5,869 nucleotides of DNA from UMGS755 sp045597205 (GCA_045597205.1 JAZODT010000012.1:1-5869), one strand, 5' to 3'. Shown: positions 1 to 5,869, counted from the first letter of the stretch. Notes: generated by a model not told the origin, from the sequence alone. Translations and numbers: made by a program.

Positions 1-33
1 AAATGCCCGATATATTTCTATACCTAGTTTCAT
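1..33 (-). CDS. Start of an unidentified gene, truncated by the window edge
   Basis: On the minus strand AAGGAG (about 51-46) precedes an ATG at 33-31, opening MKLGIEIYRAF to the window edge. The spacing of 12 bases is longer than ideal. Only 11 codons are visible, too few to name a family; it does not look like the pheS start that sometimes follows this operon. It is separated from rplT by the strong terminator and so would need its own promoter; between 134 and 60 I see only AT-rich sequence with a possible -10 (TATATT) but no convincing -35. Confidence 0.45.
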   Translation of the reverse strand, partial: MKLGIEIYRAF

Positions 34-134
34 TATATATCACATCTCCTTGATTTTTCTTATGTTTAAGCCGTTAATATATAGTTACTTCGCCATGTAT
101 GATTGTTTTAAAAATATTCCTCTTTCGTTACATC

Positions 135-181
135 AAAAAAAAATAAAGAAGGTTATTGCTAAAATAGCAACAACCCTCTTT
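135..181 (-). terminator. Strong intrinsic terminator of the infC-rpmI-rplT operon
   Basis: On the minus strand a 17-pair stem (arms 181-165 and 161-145, two G-U pairs, three-base loop at 164-162) is followed by one A and nine T (143-135). It begins 24 bases beyond the rplT stop. The opposite strand lacks a good U-run after the stem, so it is effectively one-directional. Confidence 0.95.
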
Positions 182-204
182 TACCCTTTATTATGTTCTG
201 CTTT

Positions 205-558
205 TTACAGACTAGCCTTTGCTTTTTCAACTAAAGCTGCAAAAGCTTCTTTATCGCTAACTGCAATTTCAGCAAGCATTTTTCTGTTCATTTCGATGCC
301 GGCTTTTTTTAAACCGTTCATGAAAGTAGAATAGTTCATGCCGCAAGCCTTAGCCTGTGCACTGATTCTGGTAATCCACAGACGACGAAAATCACGTTTC
401 TTCTGTTTTCTGCCTACGTAAGCATAGGACAGGGATTTCATAACAGCCTGCTTTGCTGTTCTAAACAGCTTACTCTTGCCGCCTCTGTAGCCTTTAGCCA
501 ACTTCAAAATTCGTTTATGTCTTTTGCGTGTATTTAAAGCGCCTTTAACTCTTGCCAT
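205..558 (-). CDS. rplT: 50S ribosomal protein L20
   Basis: A 117-residue basic protein of normal family length, starting MARVKGALNTRKRHKRILKLAKGYRGGKS and carrying the conserved RDFRRLWITRISAQAKACGMNYSTFMNGLKKAGIEMNRKMLAEIA. The N-terminal basic extension (about 1-58) threads into 23S rRNA and is needed for early 50S assembly; the C-terminal globular part (about 60-117) is the RNA-binding domain that in other bacteria also binds the operon leader, making L20 the feedback regulator. AGGAGG (minus strand) lies eight bases before the ATG at 558-556. Last gene of the operon: TAA stop at 207-205 and a strong terminator 24 bases further on. Confidence 0.98.
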   Translation of the reverse strand: MARVKGALNTRKRHKRILKLAKGYRGGKSKLFRTAKQAVMKSLSYAYVGRKQKKRDFRRLWITRISAQAKACGMNYSTFMNGLKKAGIEMNRKMLAEIAVSDKEAFAALVEKAKASL

Positions 559-591
559 TTTTTATACCTCCTGAATTTCTCTCAATCGTGA

Positions 592-789
592 TTATTTGTA
601 AGGGATCAGTTTCTTGATTACCTTAGCGTTTGCATCGCAAGCATAGGCACCTTTACGCAGCAGACGCTTTCTTTTAGTAGATTTCTTAGTCAAAATGTGA
701 CTTTTAAATGCATGCTTCATTTTGATTTTTCCATTTTTCGTCACCTTGAATCTTTTTGCTGAAGCACGATGTGTTTTAATCTTAGGCAT
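592..789 (-). CDS. rpmI: 50S ribosomal protein L35
   Basis: A 65-residue, strongly basic protein with the L35 N-terminus MPKIKTHRASAKRFKVTKNGKIK and the internal KSHILTKKSTKRKRLLRK; family length is 64-66. L35 is a small protein of the large subunit that assembles in a pocket of 23S rRNA. ATG at 789-787 is preceded by AAGGAG nine bases upstream on the minus strand. It is the middle gene of infC-rpmI-rplT, 53 bases after infC and 33 before rplT, with no promoter or terminator seen on either side, so it shares the infC transcript. Stop is TAA. Confidence 0.98.
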   Translation of the reverse strand: MPKIKTHRASAKRFKVTKNGKIKMKHAFKSHILTKKSTKRKRLLRKGAYACDANAKVIKKLIPYK

Positions 790-842
790 AGTGTAATACT
801 CCTTCCACTCAATTAATATTAATAATTACAAACAAGTTTTTC

Positions 843-1364
843 TCAGTCTTTTTTTCCGTTGGGGGCAATGAGAATGCTCATGCTTCTGCCTTCCATTTTT
901 GGGGGCTTATCAGCCGAACCCAATTCAGAAAGGACATCCCGAAAGCGTTCCAAGGTTTTCATTCCCAAAGCGGAGTGATGAATTTCACGACCGCGAAAGC
1001 GAATAGAAACCTTAACTTTATCGCCATCCTGCAAAAACTTTTTAGCATGATTAATTTTTGTATCAAAATCATGTTCGTCAATAGAAGGCGATAAACGCAG
1101 TTCTTTAATATTGACTGTTTTTTGATTTTTGCGCGCTTCTTTATCCCTTTTTGCAAGTTCAAATTTATACTTACCATAATCCATAATTTTGCAAACCGGG
1201 GGCTCAGCCTTTGGCGCAATTAAAACCAGATCTAAATTTTTCTGATACGCAAGATCAAGTGCAGCGGCAGAATCCATAATGCCCAGCTGCTCCCCTTCCG
1301 GACCAACCAGACGAACCTGACCAACTCTGATCTCTTCATTAATCTTTAATTCCTGCTTACTAAT
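843..1364 (-). CDS. infC: Translation initiation factor IF-3, AUU start
   Basis: IF3 binds the 30S subunit, blocks premature 50S joining and checks the start codon and initiator tRNA. The product is 173 aa, the same length as B. subtilis IF3. The N-terminal domain (about 1-75) contains the family signature KIMDYGKYKFELAK (about 59-72); a basic linker (KEARKNQK) leads to the C-terminal domain with LRLSPSIDEHDF and GDKVKVSIRFRGREI. The start is ATT at 1364-1362, reading (f)MSKQELKINEEIR, with a strong GGAGGT (minus strand, about 1379-1374) nine bases upstream. No ATG, GTG or TTG gives the right N-terminus: an ATG at 1472 in frame would add 36 non-homologous residues translated through the attenuator hairpin. 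A rare AUU start is typical of infC and lets IF3 repress its own translation. Stop is TGA; rpmI follows after 53 bases. Confidence 0.96.
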   Translation of the reverse strand: MSKQELKINEEIRVGQVRLVGPEGEQLGIMDSAAALDLAYQKNLDLVLIAPKAEPPVCKIMDYGKYKFELAKRDKEARKNQKTVNIKELRLSPSIDEHDFDTKINHAKKFLQDGDKVKVSIRFRGREIHHSALGMKTLERFRDVLSELGSADKPPKMEGRSMSILIAPNGKKD

Positions 1365-1380
1365 GTTCCAAGCACCTCCA
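1362..1380 (-). promoter_or_regulatory. infC ribosome binding site with non-canonical AUU start
   Basis: On the minus strand TGGAGGTG (1380-1373) is followed after a normal spacing by ATT (1364-1362). The near-perfect anti-SD match compensates for the weak start codon. IF3 discriminates against AUU, so high IF3 represses this site, a known feedback for infC. Confidence 0.9.
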
Positions 1381-1384
1381 TAAA

Positions 1385-1520
1385 GTTTTTTTAGGATTCC
1401 TCCCGACGAATAAAAAAAACGGATAGGCAGACACCTATCCGTAAATACACTCATAAAAAGCATATTGACCATTTAGGCGTTGCCTGATGGTGGAAAACAA
1501 ACGTTTCCGCTTACTCATTC
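1385..1520 (-). ncRNA. infC operon leader RNA, probable L20-responsive attenuator
   Basis: The leader of a Firmicutes infC-rpmI-rplT operon; in B. subtilis such a leader is controlled by L20-dependent premature termination. Structures drawn by eye on the minus strand: (a) an irregular hairpin at 1491-1468, outer stem ACCAT/ATGGT, an internal loop of C opposite AA, inner stem AGGC/GCCT and loop AAC; (b) an intrinsic terminator at 1442-1412; (c) an alternative pairing of ACGCCTA (1480-1474) with TAGGTGT (1437-1431), seven pairs including one G-U, which uses one arm of each hairpin and is therefore exclusive with both. Proposed logic: L20 stabilises hairpin (a), freeing the terminator; without L20 the antiterminator forms and infC is read. 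The unpaired AA recalls the unstacked adenines of known L20 operators. Structures are seen; L20 control is by analogy. Confidence 0.75.
1412..1442 (-). terminator. Intrinsic terminator (attenuator) in the infC leader
   Basis: On the minus strand CGGATAGG pairs with CCTATCCG around a six-base loop TGTCTG, giving an eight-pair stem (nine with the flanking A-T), followed directly by eight T (1419-1412). It lies between the promoter and the infC start, so it must be bypassed for infC to be transcribed. That position identifies it as an attenuator rather than a gene-end terminator. Confidence 0.9.
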
Positions 1521-1526
1521 TCAAAC

Positions 1527-1555
1527 ATTTTAACACAACAAATCTTTTTTGTCAA
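1527..1555 (-). promoter_or_regulatory. Strong sigma-A-type promoter of infC-rpmI-rplT
   Basis: On the minus strand a perfect -35 TTGACA (1555-1550) and a -10 TAAAAT (1532-1527, five of six matches) are separated by exactly 17 bases. Transcription should start near 1520. The -35 begins 18 bases past the stop codon of the SLH gene. This gives an untranslated leader of about 155 nt before the infC start. Confidence 0.9.
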
Positions 1556-1573
1556 TACCCATTTAAAAATTTT

Positions 1574-2737
1574 TTATCCAATCATAGGTAAAATATACCG
1601 CACGACCATACTATAGCCATAGGTATGCTCCGGTGCCCACTTATTGCCCAGTTCTTCAACTGTTGTAACCGTTCCTGCCCAAGCGGTCCGGCTGGCTGTA
1701 TGATACCTGCCGTGAGGTTCTCCAACCGGTTCTAACCCTAAATAAGCAGACATGTGATTAAAATGGGCCCGCACACCATCATCCGGTGTTTCAAACGTTT
1801 CATGGTCATAGGTAGCATCACCATTAGCTGTAGCAGTTTTAATGCCGGCCCAGTTATTCTGTTCCGGCAAAACCCTGCCGCCATATTTTCCATAGCCGGT
1901 TTCTTTTGCCGCCTGCGCATAAAGCACTTCGGGGCGGATGCCGGTAATCTCGCCATATTTCCAGTAAATATCAGCAATATCAATAAAGCGTTGGTGTGCG
2001 CCATGCTCCATGGCCCATTCTTTAGCCCGTTCCAAAGATACCTGACTTTCTGCCACAATGGGTGTGTTGGTTAAAAAAACAAGCTCGCCTTTGCCCTGAC
2101 GAATCATCATCATTCTGTAAATGAACACAGCAGCCTCTGCTCTTGTAACAGGTGCTTGCGGCCTTAGCAGTTCTTCTGACCCGCGCAAAATGCCCCGTTC
2201 AACCGCAATCATAATTTGCTGCCGAATGCCGGAGGACACCAAATGACTATCTGTAAAATTGTTTTCTAAAACATTTTTTTCAAAAACATTCGCCGACTTA
2301 TTTAAACCCATACCATTAATGATAGTTGCCGCCACTTCTTGTCTTGTAAAGGGTTTTTCCGGCGCAAACTGATTAATTGCCAATTCTTCTTCCAAGGGGA
2401 AAAAATCCTTTGTCGCTTCTATGTAAGGGAAAGACCAACGCTCTGCTTCCACATCAATATAAGTGCCTATAGCTTTTGGAGCAGGCTCAACAGAGAGCGC
2501 CAAGGTGAGCATTTTAGCAAACTGTTCTTTGGTCACCTGTTCATCCGGCGCAAACACCCCCGGTTCAATACCTGTTAAAATTTCCTCTTCAATTAAATAG
2601 TCAATGGCCGTTTGTGCCCATTCGTGATTGTTTGTCACATCGTCAAACGAAATGGCTTGTTTGGGCAATACCGCCGCTGTATTAGTTGCCAGAAAAATTG
2701 CAATGGCAACACTTAAAAACAGAATTTTTTTAAACAT
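1574..2737 (-). CDS. Secreted SLH-domain glucosaminidase-type cell-wall hydrolase
   Basis: Predicted exported wall protein of 387 aa. Visible: a signal peptide (MFKKILFLSVAIAIFLA, likely cleavage near residue 22 after NTAA); three S-layer-homology domains at about 31-81, 92-147 and 159-210, each with a TRAE-like motif (TKEQ, TRQE, TRAE) and the usual (F/Y)xD start; a short linker; then a C-terminal domain (about 232-387) like the glucosaminidase/lysozyme-like family, with AAKETGYGKYGG (candidate catalytic Glu279) and NNWAGIK (about 294-300). SLH domains of this kind bind pyruvylated secondary wall polymer, so the enzyme is probably anchored non-covalently in the wall and cuts the peptidoglycan glycan strand, for turnover or separation. 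The exact bond (N-acetylglucosaminidase or lytic transglycosylase) cannot be told from sequence. Start chosen from the RBS spacing. It lies 55 bases after prfB and ends 18 bases before the infC promoter -35. Domain calls are firm; the physiological role is inferred. Confidence 0.88.
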   Translation of the reverse strand: MFKKILFLSVAIAIFLATNTAAVLPKQAISFDDVTNNHEWAQTAIDYLIEEEILTGIEPGVFAPDEQVTKEQFAKMLTLALSVEPAPKAIGTYIDVEAERWSFPYIEATKDFFPLEEELAINQFAPEKPFTRQEVAATIINGMGLNKSANVFEKNVLENNFTDSHLVSSGIRQQIMIAVERGILRGSEELLRPQAPVTRAEAAVFIYRMMMIRQGKGELVFLTNTPIVAESQVSLERAKEWAMEHGAHQRFIDIADIYWKYGEITGIRPEVLYAQAAKETGYGKYGGRVLPEQNNWAGIKTATANGDATYDHETFETPDDGVRAHFNHMSAYLGLEPVGEPHGRYHTASRTAWAGTVTTVEELGNKWAPEHTYGYSMVVRYILPMIG

Positions 2738-2744
2738 GGTCATG

Positions 2745-2750
2745 CCTCCT
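2745..2750 (-). promoter_or_regulatory. Ribosome binding site that decides the SLH gene start
   Basis: A perfect AGGAGG lies here on the minus strand. The first ATG (2743-2741) is only one base downstream, too close for initiation; the second ATG (2737-2735) is seven bases downstream, the ideal spacing. The second is therefore preferred, giving a protein that begins MFKKILFL, a normal signal-peptide N-terminus. Confidence 0.8.
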
Positions 2751-2772
2751 TATGTTCCCTTTCATTCTATGA

Positions 2773-2801
2773 ATAAAAGGACAGGTTTATGCCTATTTCA
2801 A
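2773..2801 (-). promoter_or_regulatory. Candidate promoter for the SLH-glucosaminidase gene
   Basis: On the minus strand TTGAAA (2801-2796, five of six matches to the sigma-A -35) is followed after exactly 17 bases by TTTTAT (2778-2773, four of six matches to TATAAT). It overlaps the last two codons and stop of prfB and would start transcription near 2766, about 30 bases upstream of the start codon. The -10 is weak, so this is only a candidate; the gene could instead be read from secA-prfB. Confidence 0.3.
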
Positions 2802-3915
2802 ATTTAACGTGCCTAAGCTTGCACCTTTTAAATAAGCATTAATAAAAGGATCTAAGTCACCATCCATCACAGCACCGGTGTTACCGGTTTCCCAGTTGGT
2901 ACGGTGGTCTTTTACCATACTATAGGGGTGAAACACATAAGACCTTATCTGGCTACCCCAGGCAATCTCCTTCATATCGCCCTTTAAATCATCAATTTTT
3001 TCTTTATGTTCCCGTTCTGCCATTTCCACCAGTTTAGCTTTTAACATTTTCATAGCCGTATCTTTATTTTGATGCTGTGAACGCTCATTCTGACAAGCCA
3101 CCACCACACCGGTAGGAATGTGGGTGATGCGCACGGCTGAATCCGTCTTGTTAACGTGCTGACCGCCGGCACCACCGGAACGGAAGGTATCAATTTTTAA
3201 ATCCTCCGGATTAATCTGCACGTCAATATCATCACTAATTTCAGGCATTACATCCACCGAAACGAAAGAAGTATGCCGTCTGCCGGAAGCATCAAAAGGC
3301 GAAATGCGCACCAGGCGGTGTACGCCCTTTTCACATTTGGCATAGCCATAGGCATTGTCGCCTGAAATTTGAATGGTCACGCTTTTCACACCTGCTTCAT
3401 CACCCGCCAAATAGTCCAGTGTTTCCACTGTAAAGCCACGGCGTTCTGCCCAGTGCTGATACATGCGAAGTAGCATTTCTGCCCAATCCTGTGCCTCGGT
3501 ACCACCGGCACCAGGGTGAATGGCAATAATGGCATTGTTGGCATCATATTTGCCGGAAAGCAAGGTGTCTAAACGCAAGCTTTCCAAATCTTCTGAAAGT
3601 GCTTTATAAGCCTCAGAAAGTTCGTCCAACAAACTATCATCATTTTCTTCAATAGCCAGTTCGCAAAGGGTGGTAGCATCCTCCCAAGCACCATAAAGGG
3701 CATCATAACGACCAACTTTTGCTTTTAACTGCTTTAACTTTTGGAGTACTTTTTGAGAACTCTCCATATCGTTCCAGAAATTTGCATCGGCAGACTGTTC
3801 TTCTAACGTCTTAATTTCCGCTAAATTTTTAGCGATGTCAAAGTGAATCCCTCAATTCTAAGATAACATCCTTCATGGCTTGAAGGTCAAGACGATATTG
3901 ATCGTACTCTATCAT
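2793..3915 (-). CDS. prfB: Peptide chain release factor 2 (RF2), expressed by programmed +1 frameshift
   Basis: RF2 reads UAA and UGA stops and triggers peptidyl-tRNA hydrolysis. The gene is in two frames: ATG at 3915-3913 opens a 25-codon frame (MIEYDQYRLDLQAMKD...) ending in in-frame UGA at 3840-3838; slipping one base forward on CUU-UGA-C continues as DIAKNLAEIKTLEEQ... to TAG at 2795-2793. The joined product is 373 aa, close to the usual 365 or so. In joined numbering the stop-recognition tripeptide SPF falls at 205-207 and the catalytic GGQ at 250-252, the same positions as in E. coli RF2, which confirms the join. Residue 246 is Ser, not the Thr of E. coli K-12. The N-terminal part is the helical domain 1. 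The start is preceded by GAGAGG at 3930-3925, nine bases away. A simple ORF call from the ATG at 3767 would lose the first 49 residues. It lies 44 nt after secA, a common pairing in Firmicutes. RF2 shortage raises frameshifting, so expression is autoregulated. Confidence 0.97.
3837..3853 (-). promoter_or_regulatory. prfB programmed +1 frameshift site with stimulatory SD-like element
   Basis: Read on the minus strand, the slippery CTT (3843-3841) is followed by TGA (3840-3838) and C (3837), the classic RF2 autoregulatory heptamer. Codon 26 is the UGA, as in E. coli. Upstream, GAGGG (3853-3849) takes the place of the internal Shine-Dalgarno; its AGG sits in the same register as the AGG of the E. 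coli AGGGGG element, two codons upstream of CTT, but the pairing is shorter (AGGGAT instead of AGGGGG). When RF2 is scarce the ribosome pauses on UGA, slips and makes full RF2; when RF2 is abundant it terminates after 25 residues. Confidence 0.95.
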
Positions 3916-3959
3916 TTTCTCAGTCCTCTCATAAAAAATTAAACAATATACTGGTTTTA

Positions 3960-5869
3960 TTACTCAGCACCACAGCACTTTTTATACTTTTTGCCTGAAC
4001 CACAAGGGCAAGGGTCATTTCTGCCCACTTTTTCTTCTTTTTTGGCTGGTTTTTTCTCTGTTTCGCCGGCAAGCCCTGTCTGCACCGGCTCTGCCACCTG
4101 TTTCCGCTCCGGCGGCGCCTCTAGCCGAACGTGGAACAAATATTTAATGGTATCTTCACGAATGGCGGCTATCATATCATCAAACATATTAGAACCTTCA
4201 TATTTAAACTCAATAATTGGGTCACGCTGTGCATAAGCACGCAGACTAATGCCATTTCGAAGCTGGTCCATATCGTCAATATGGTCCATCCACTTGCTAT
4301 CAACGGTTTTTAACAGCACCACACGCTCTAATTCACGCATATTTTCCGGTGTAAATTCGGCTTCTTTCTTTTCATACAGAGCACGGCCTGCTTCGTATAG
4401 CTTTTCTTTCAGTTCTTCTTTGGTCAGGTATAGCAACTCTTCATCTGTAAATGTCACGGCACTTACCGGTAAAAAGATGGTCTCTAAATACTCCATTAAA
4501 CCATCTAAATTCCATTCATCAGCACCTTCAGCACTGCCAGTATATCGGTCAACGGTTTCCTCAATCACGCCATGCAGCATTTTAAGCATGCTTTCTTTCA
4601 TGCTGTCACCGTCAAGCACCTGCTGACGCTGGCTGTAAATCACTTCACGCTGCTGATTCATCACATCATCATACTGCAGCACATGTTTTCTAATTTGGAA
4701 GTTTCTGCCCTCTACCCGCTTCTGTGCATTTTCAATAGCATTAGACAGCATGTTATGCTCAATGGGCTGGTCTTCTTCCAAACCTAAGGCATTGACTATC
4801 CCTGTCATACGGTCAGAGCCGAACAGGCGCATCAAATCATCTTCTAAAGAAATAAAGAATCGGGAGGTACCGGGGTCACCTTGGCGACCGGCACGACCGC
4901 GCAACTGGTTATCAATACGTCTGGATTCATGCCGTTCTGTACCGATAATAAACAAGCCACCCGCCTCGCGCACTTTTTCTGCCTCGGGCGCAATTTCCTC
5001 TTTATATTTGGCTAAAAGTTCAGAAAATAACTTTCTTGCTTCCTTAATTTCTTCATCATTTGTTTCAGAAAAGCCCATAGCTTCTGAAATCAGTTCATCG
5101 CTCATGCCACGGCGCTTCATTTCATGCTTAGCCATAAACTCTGCATTACCGCCCAGCATAATATCTGTACCACGACCAGCCATGTTGGTAGCAATGGTCA
5201 CAGCCCCCAATTTACCGGCCTGCGCCACAATTTCTGCTTCTTTTTCGTGATGCTTGGCATTTAACACCTCGTGCTTAATGCCGCGGCGTTTTAACATGCC
5301 GGAAATTAATTCCGATTTTTCAATGGTCACCGTACCTACCAATACCGGCTGCCCTTTTTCGTGGCAAACGGCCACCTGCTCTACTACAGCATGCAACTTA
5401 CCCTTTTCTGTTTTATACACTGAATCCGGCAAGTCCTGACGAATCATGCTACGGTTGGTGGGTATCACCACAACGTCCAGTTTATAAATATCCTGAAATT
5501 CCACTTCTTCTGTCTGTGCCGTACCGGTCATACCGGACAATTTGTTATACAAACGGAAATAATTTTGAAAGGTAATGGTTGCCAGGGTTTTGCTTTCACG
5601 CTCAACCTTAACGCCCTCTTTAGCCTCAATGGCTTGATGCAACCCGTCAGAATACCGGCGACCAATCATTAAACGGCCGGTAAATTCATCAACAATAATA
5701 ATTTCTCCGTCTTTATTCACATAATCTTTATCTCTGTGCATAATACCATGGGCACGGATGGCTTGATTAATGTGATGTTGCAGCGTCATATTTTCAGGAT
5801 CAGAAAAATTTTCTAAATTAAAGGCTTTTTCTGCCTTTTGCACGCCCTGTTTGGTTAAGGTTGCCGTGT
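3960..5869 (-). CDS. secA: Protein translocase subunit SecA, partial (N-terminus outside the window)
   Basis: SecA is the ATPase motor that pushes preproteins through the SecYEG channel at the inner face of the membrane. About 635 C-terminal residues are visible; roughly the first 270 (Walker A/B of NBD1 and part of the preprotein-binding region) lie beyond the edge. Visible in order, counted from the first full codon: the VDEFTGR region (about 59), GMTGTA of the motor core (about 112), NBD2 with MAGRGTDIMLGGN (about 229-241) and QLRGRAGRQGDPG (about 321-333), the helical scaffold segment with LQYDDVMNQQR (about 397-407), and the C-terminal zinc motif CPCGSGKKYKKCC (about 620-632), which in this family contacts SecB and/or lipid. 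A GTG at 5843 is internal, not a start: the frame is open to the window end and upstream codons (TATLTKQG) also fit SecA. About 57 extra residues separate the two NBD2 motifs relative to B. subtilis SecA, as in many clostridial SecAs. Stop is TAA; prfB follows after 44 nt with no terminator, so the two are probably co-transcribed. Confidence 0.98.
   Translation of the reverse strand, partial: TATLTKQGVQKAEKAFNLENFSDPENMTLQHHINQAIRAHGIMHRDKDYVNKDGEIIIVDEFTGRLMIGRRYSDGLHQAIEAKEGVKVERESKTLATITFQNYFRLYNKLSGMTGTAQTEEVEFQDIYKLDVVVIPTNRSMIRQDLPDSVYKTEKGKLHAVVEQVAVCHEKGQPVLVGTVTIEKSELISGMLKRRGIKHEVLNAKHHEKEAEIVAQAGKLGAVTIATNMAGRGTDIMLGGNAEFMAKHEMKRRGMSDELISEAMGFSETNDEEIKEARKLFSELLAKYKEEIAPEAEKVREAGGLFIIGTERHESRRIDNQLRGRAGRQGDPGTSRFFISLEDDLMRLFGSDRMTGIVNALGLEEDQPIEHNMLSNAIENAQKRVEGRNFQIRKHVLQYDDVMNQQREVIYSQRQQVLDGDSMKESMLKMLHGVIEETVDRYTGSAEGADEWNLDGLMEYLETIFLPVSAVTFTDEELLYLTKEELKEKLYEAGRALYEKKEAEFTPENMRELERVVLLKTVDSKWMDHIDDMDQLRNGISLRAYAQRDPIIEFKYEGSNMFDDMIAAIREDTIKYLFHVRLEAPPERKQVAEPVQTGLAGETEKKPAKKEEKVGRNDPCPCGSGKKYKKCCGAE

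Noticed and set aside
50..334. Plus-strand ORF of 94 codons beginning before the operon terminator
   Set aside because: It runs through the terminator stem and the antisense of rplT; no RBS, and the hydrophobic composition is a by-product of reading a basic gene backwards.
812..823. Perfect 12-base palindrome ATTAATATTAAT between infC and rpmI
   Set aside because: Pure AT in an AT-rich spacer, no loop or U-tract; likely chance.
1754..2074. 106-codon ORFs on both strands within the SLH hydrolase gene
   Set aside because: Out-of-frame shadows of a well-supported domain protein; no RBS and no family resemblance.
2758..2780. Imperfect inverted repeat (TTCAT/ATGAA with flanking CCT/AGG) between prfB and the SLH gene
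   Set aside because: Short AT-rich stem with a four-base bulge and no U-tract; not a terminator and not clearly an operator.
3870..3886. Six-pair hairpin CCTTCA/TGAAGG in the first codons of prfB upstream of the frameshift site
   Set aside because: Small and upstream of the slippery site; known +1 RF2 frameshifting does not need such a stem, and chance is likely.
4750..5250. 166-codon plus-strand ORF inside secA
   Set aside because: Antisense shadow of the conserved SecA NBD2 region, Ser/Pro-rich with no RBS or recognisable domain.
1..5869. Search for CRISPR repeats, IS ends, tRNA, phage or toxin-antitoxin genes
   Set aside because: No spaced direct repeats, transposase motifs, cloverleaf or accessory genes seen; the content is conserved housekeeping plus one wall hydrolase.

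Overview
The window is a Bacillota (Firmicutes) chromosome segment of fairly low GC, read almost entirely from the minus strand. The signs are strong purine-rich Shine-Dalgarno sites, an infC-rpmI-rplT operon with an attenuator leader and an AUU-started infC, secA next to prfB, an S-layer-homology (SLH) wall protein, and a SecA with the long NBD2 insertion common in Clostridia. A clostridial or related anaerobe is the best guess; I cannot name a genus.

In transcription order (high to low coordinates): (1) secA, lacking its N-terminal part because the window starts inside it, ending at 3960. (2) prfB (3915-2793), release factor 2, split by the classic programmed +1 frameshift at CUU-UGA-C; the intact product is 373 aa. 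(3) A secreted protein with three SLH domains and a glucosaminidase-type peptidoglycan hydrolase domain (2737-1574). (4) A near-consensus promoter (1555-1527), a leader of about 155 nt holding an intrinsic terminator with a competing antiterminator pairing, then infC (IF3, AUU start at 1364), rpmI (L35), rplT (L20) and a strong terminator (181-135). (5) At the edge, an RBS and start codon of another minus-strand gene, of which 11 codons are visible.

The genes form two functional groups: protein export and termination plus a wall enzyme (secA, prfB, SLH hydrolase), and the initiation factor/ribosomal protein operon, probably under L20 feedback. No intrinsic terminator is visible between the groups, so the infC leader attenuator could also gate read-through from the upstream genes.

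Several simple ORF calls here would be wrong: infC is over-extended if an ATG is demanded, prfB loses 49 residues if the frameshift is missed, and the SLH gene starts two codons later than its first ATG. I see no mobile element, CRISPR, phage gene or unknown multi-gene system. The most interesting non-coding structure is the infC leader, whose complete switch can be drawn from the sequence. No gene-free stretch exceeds 300 bases.
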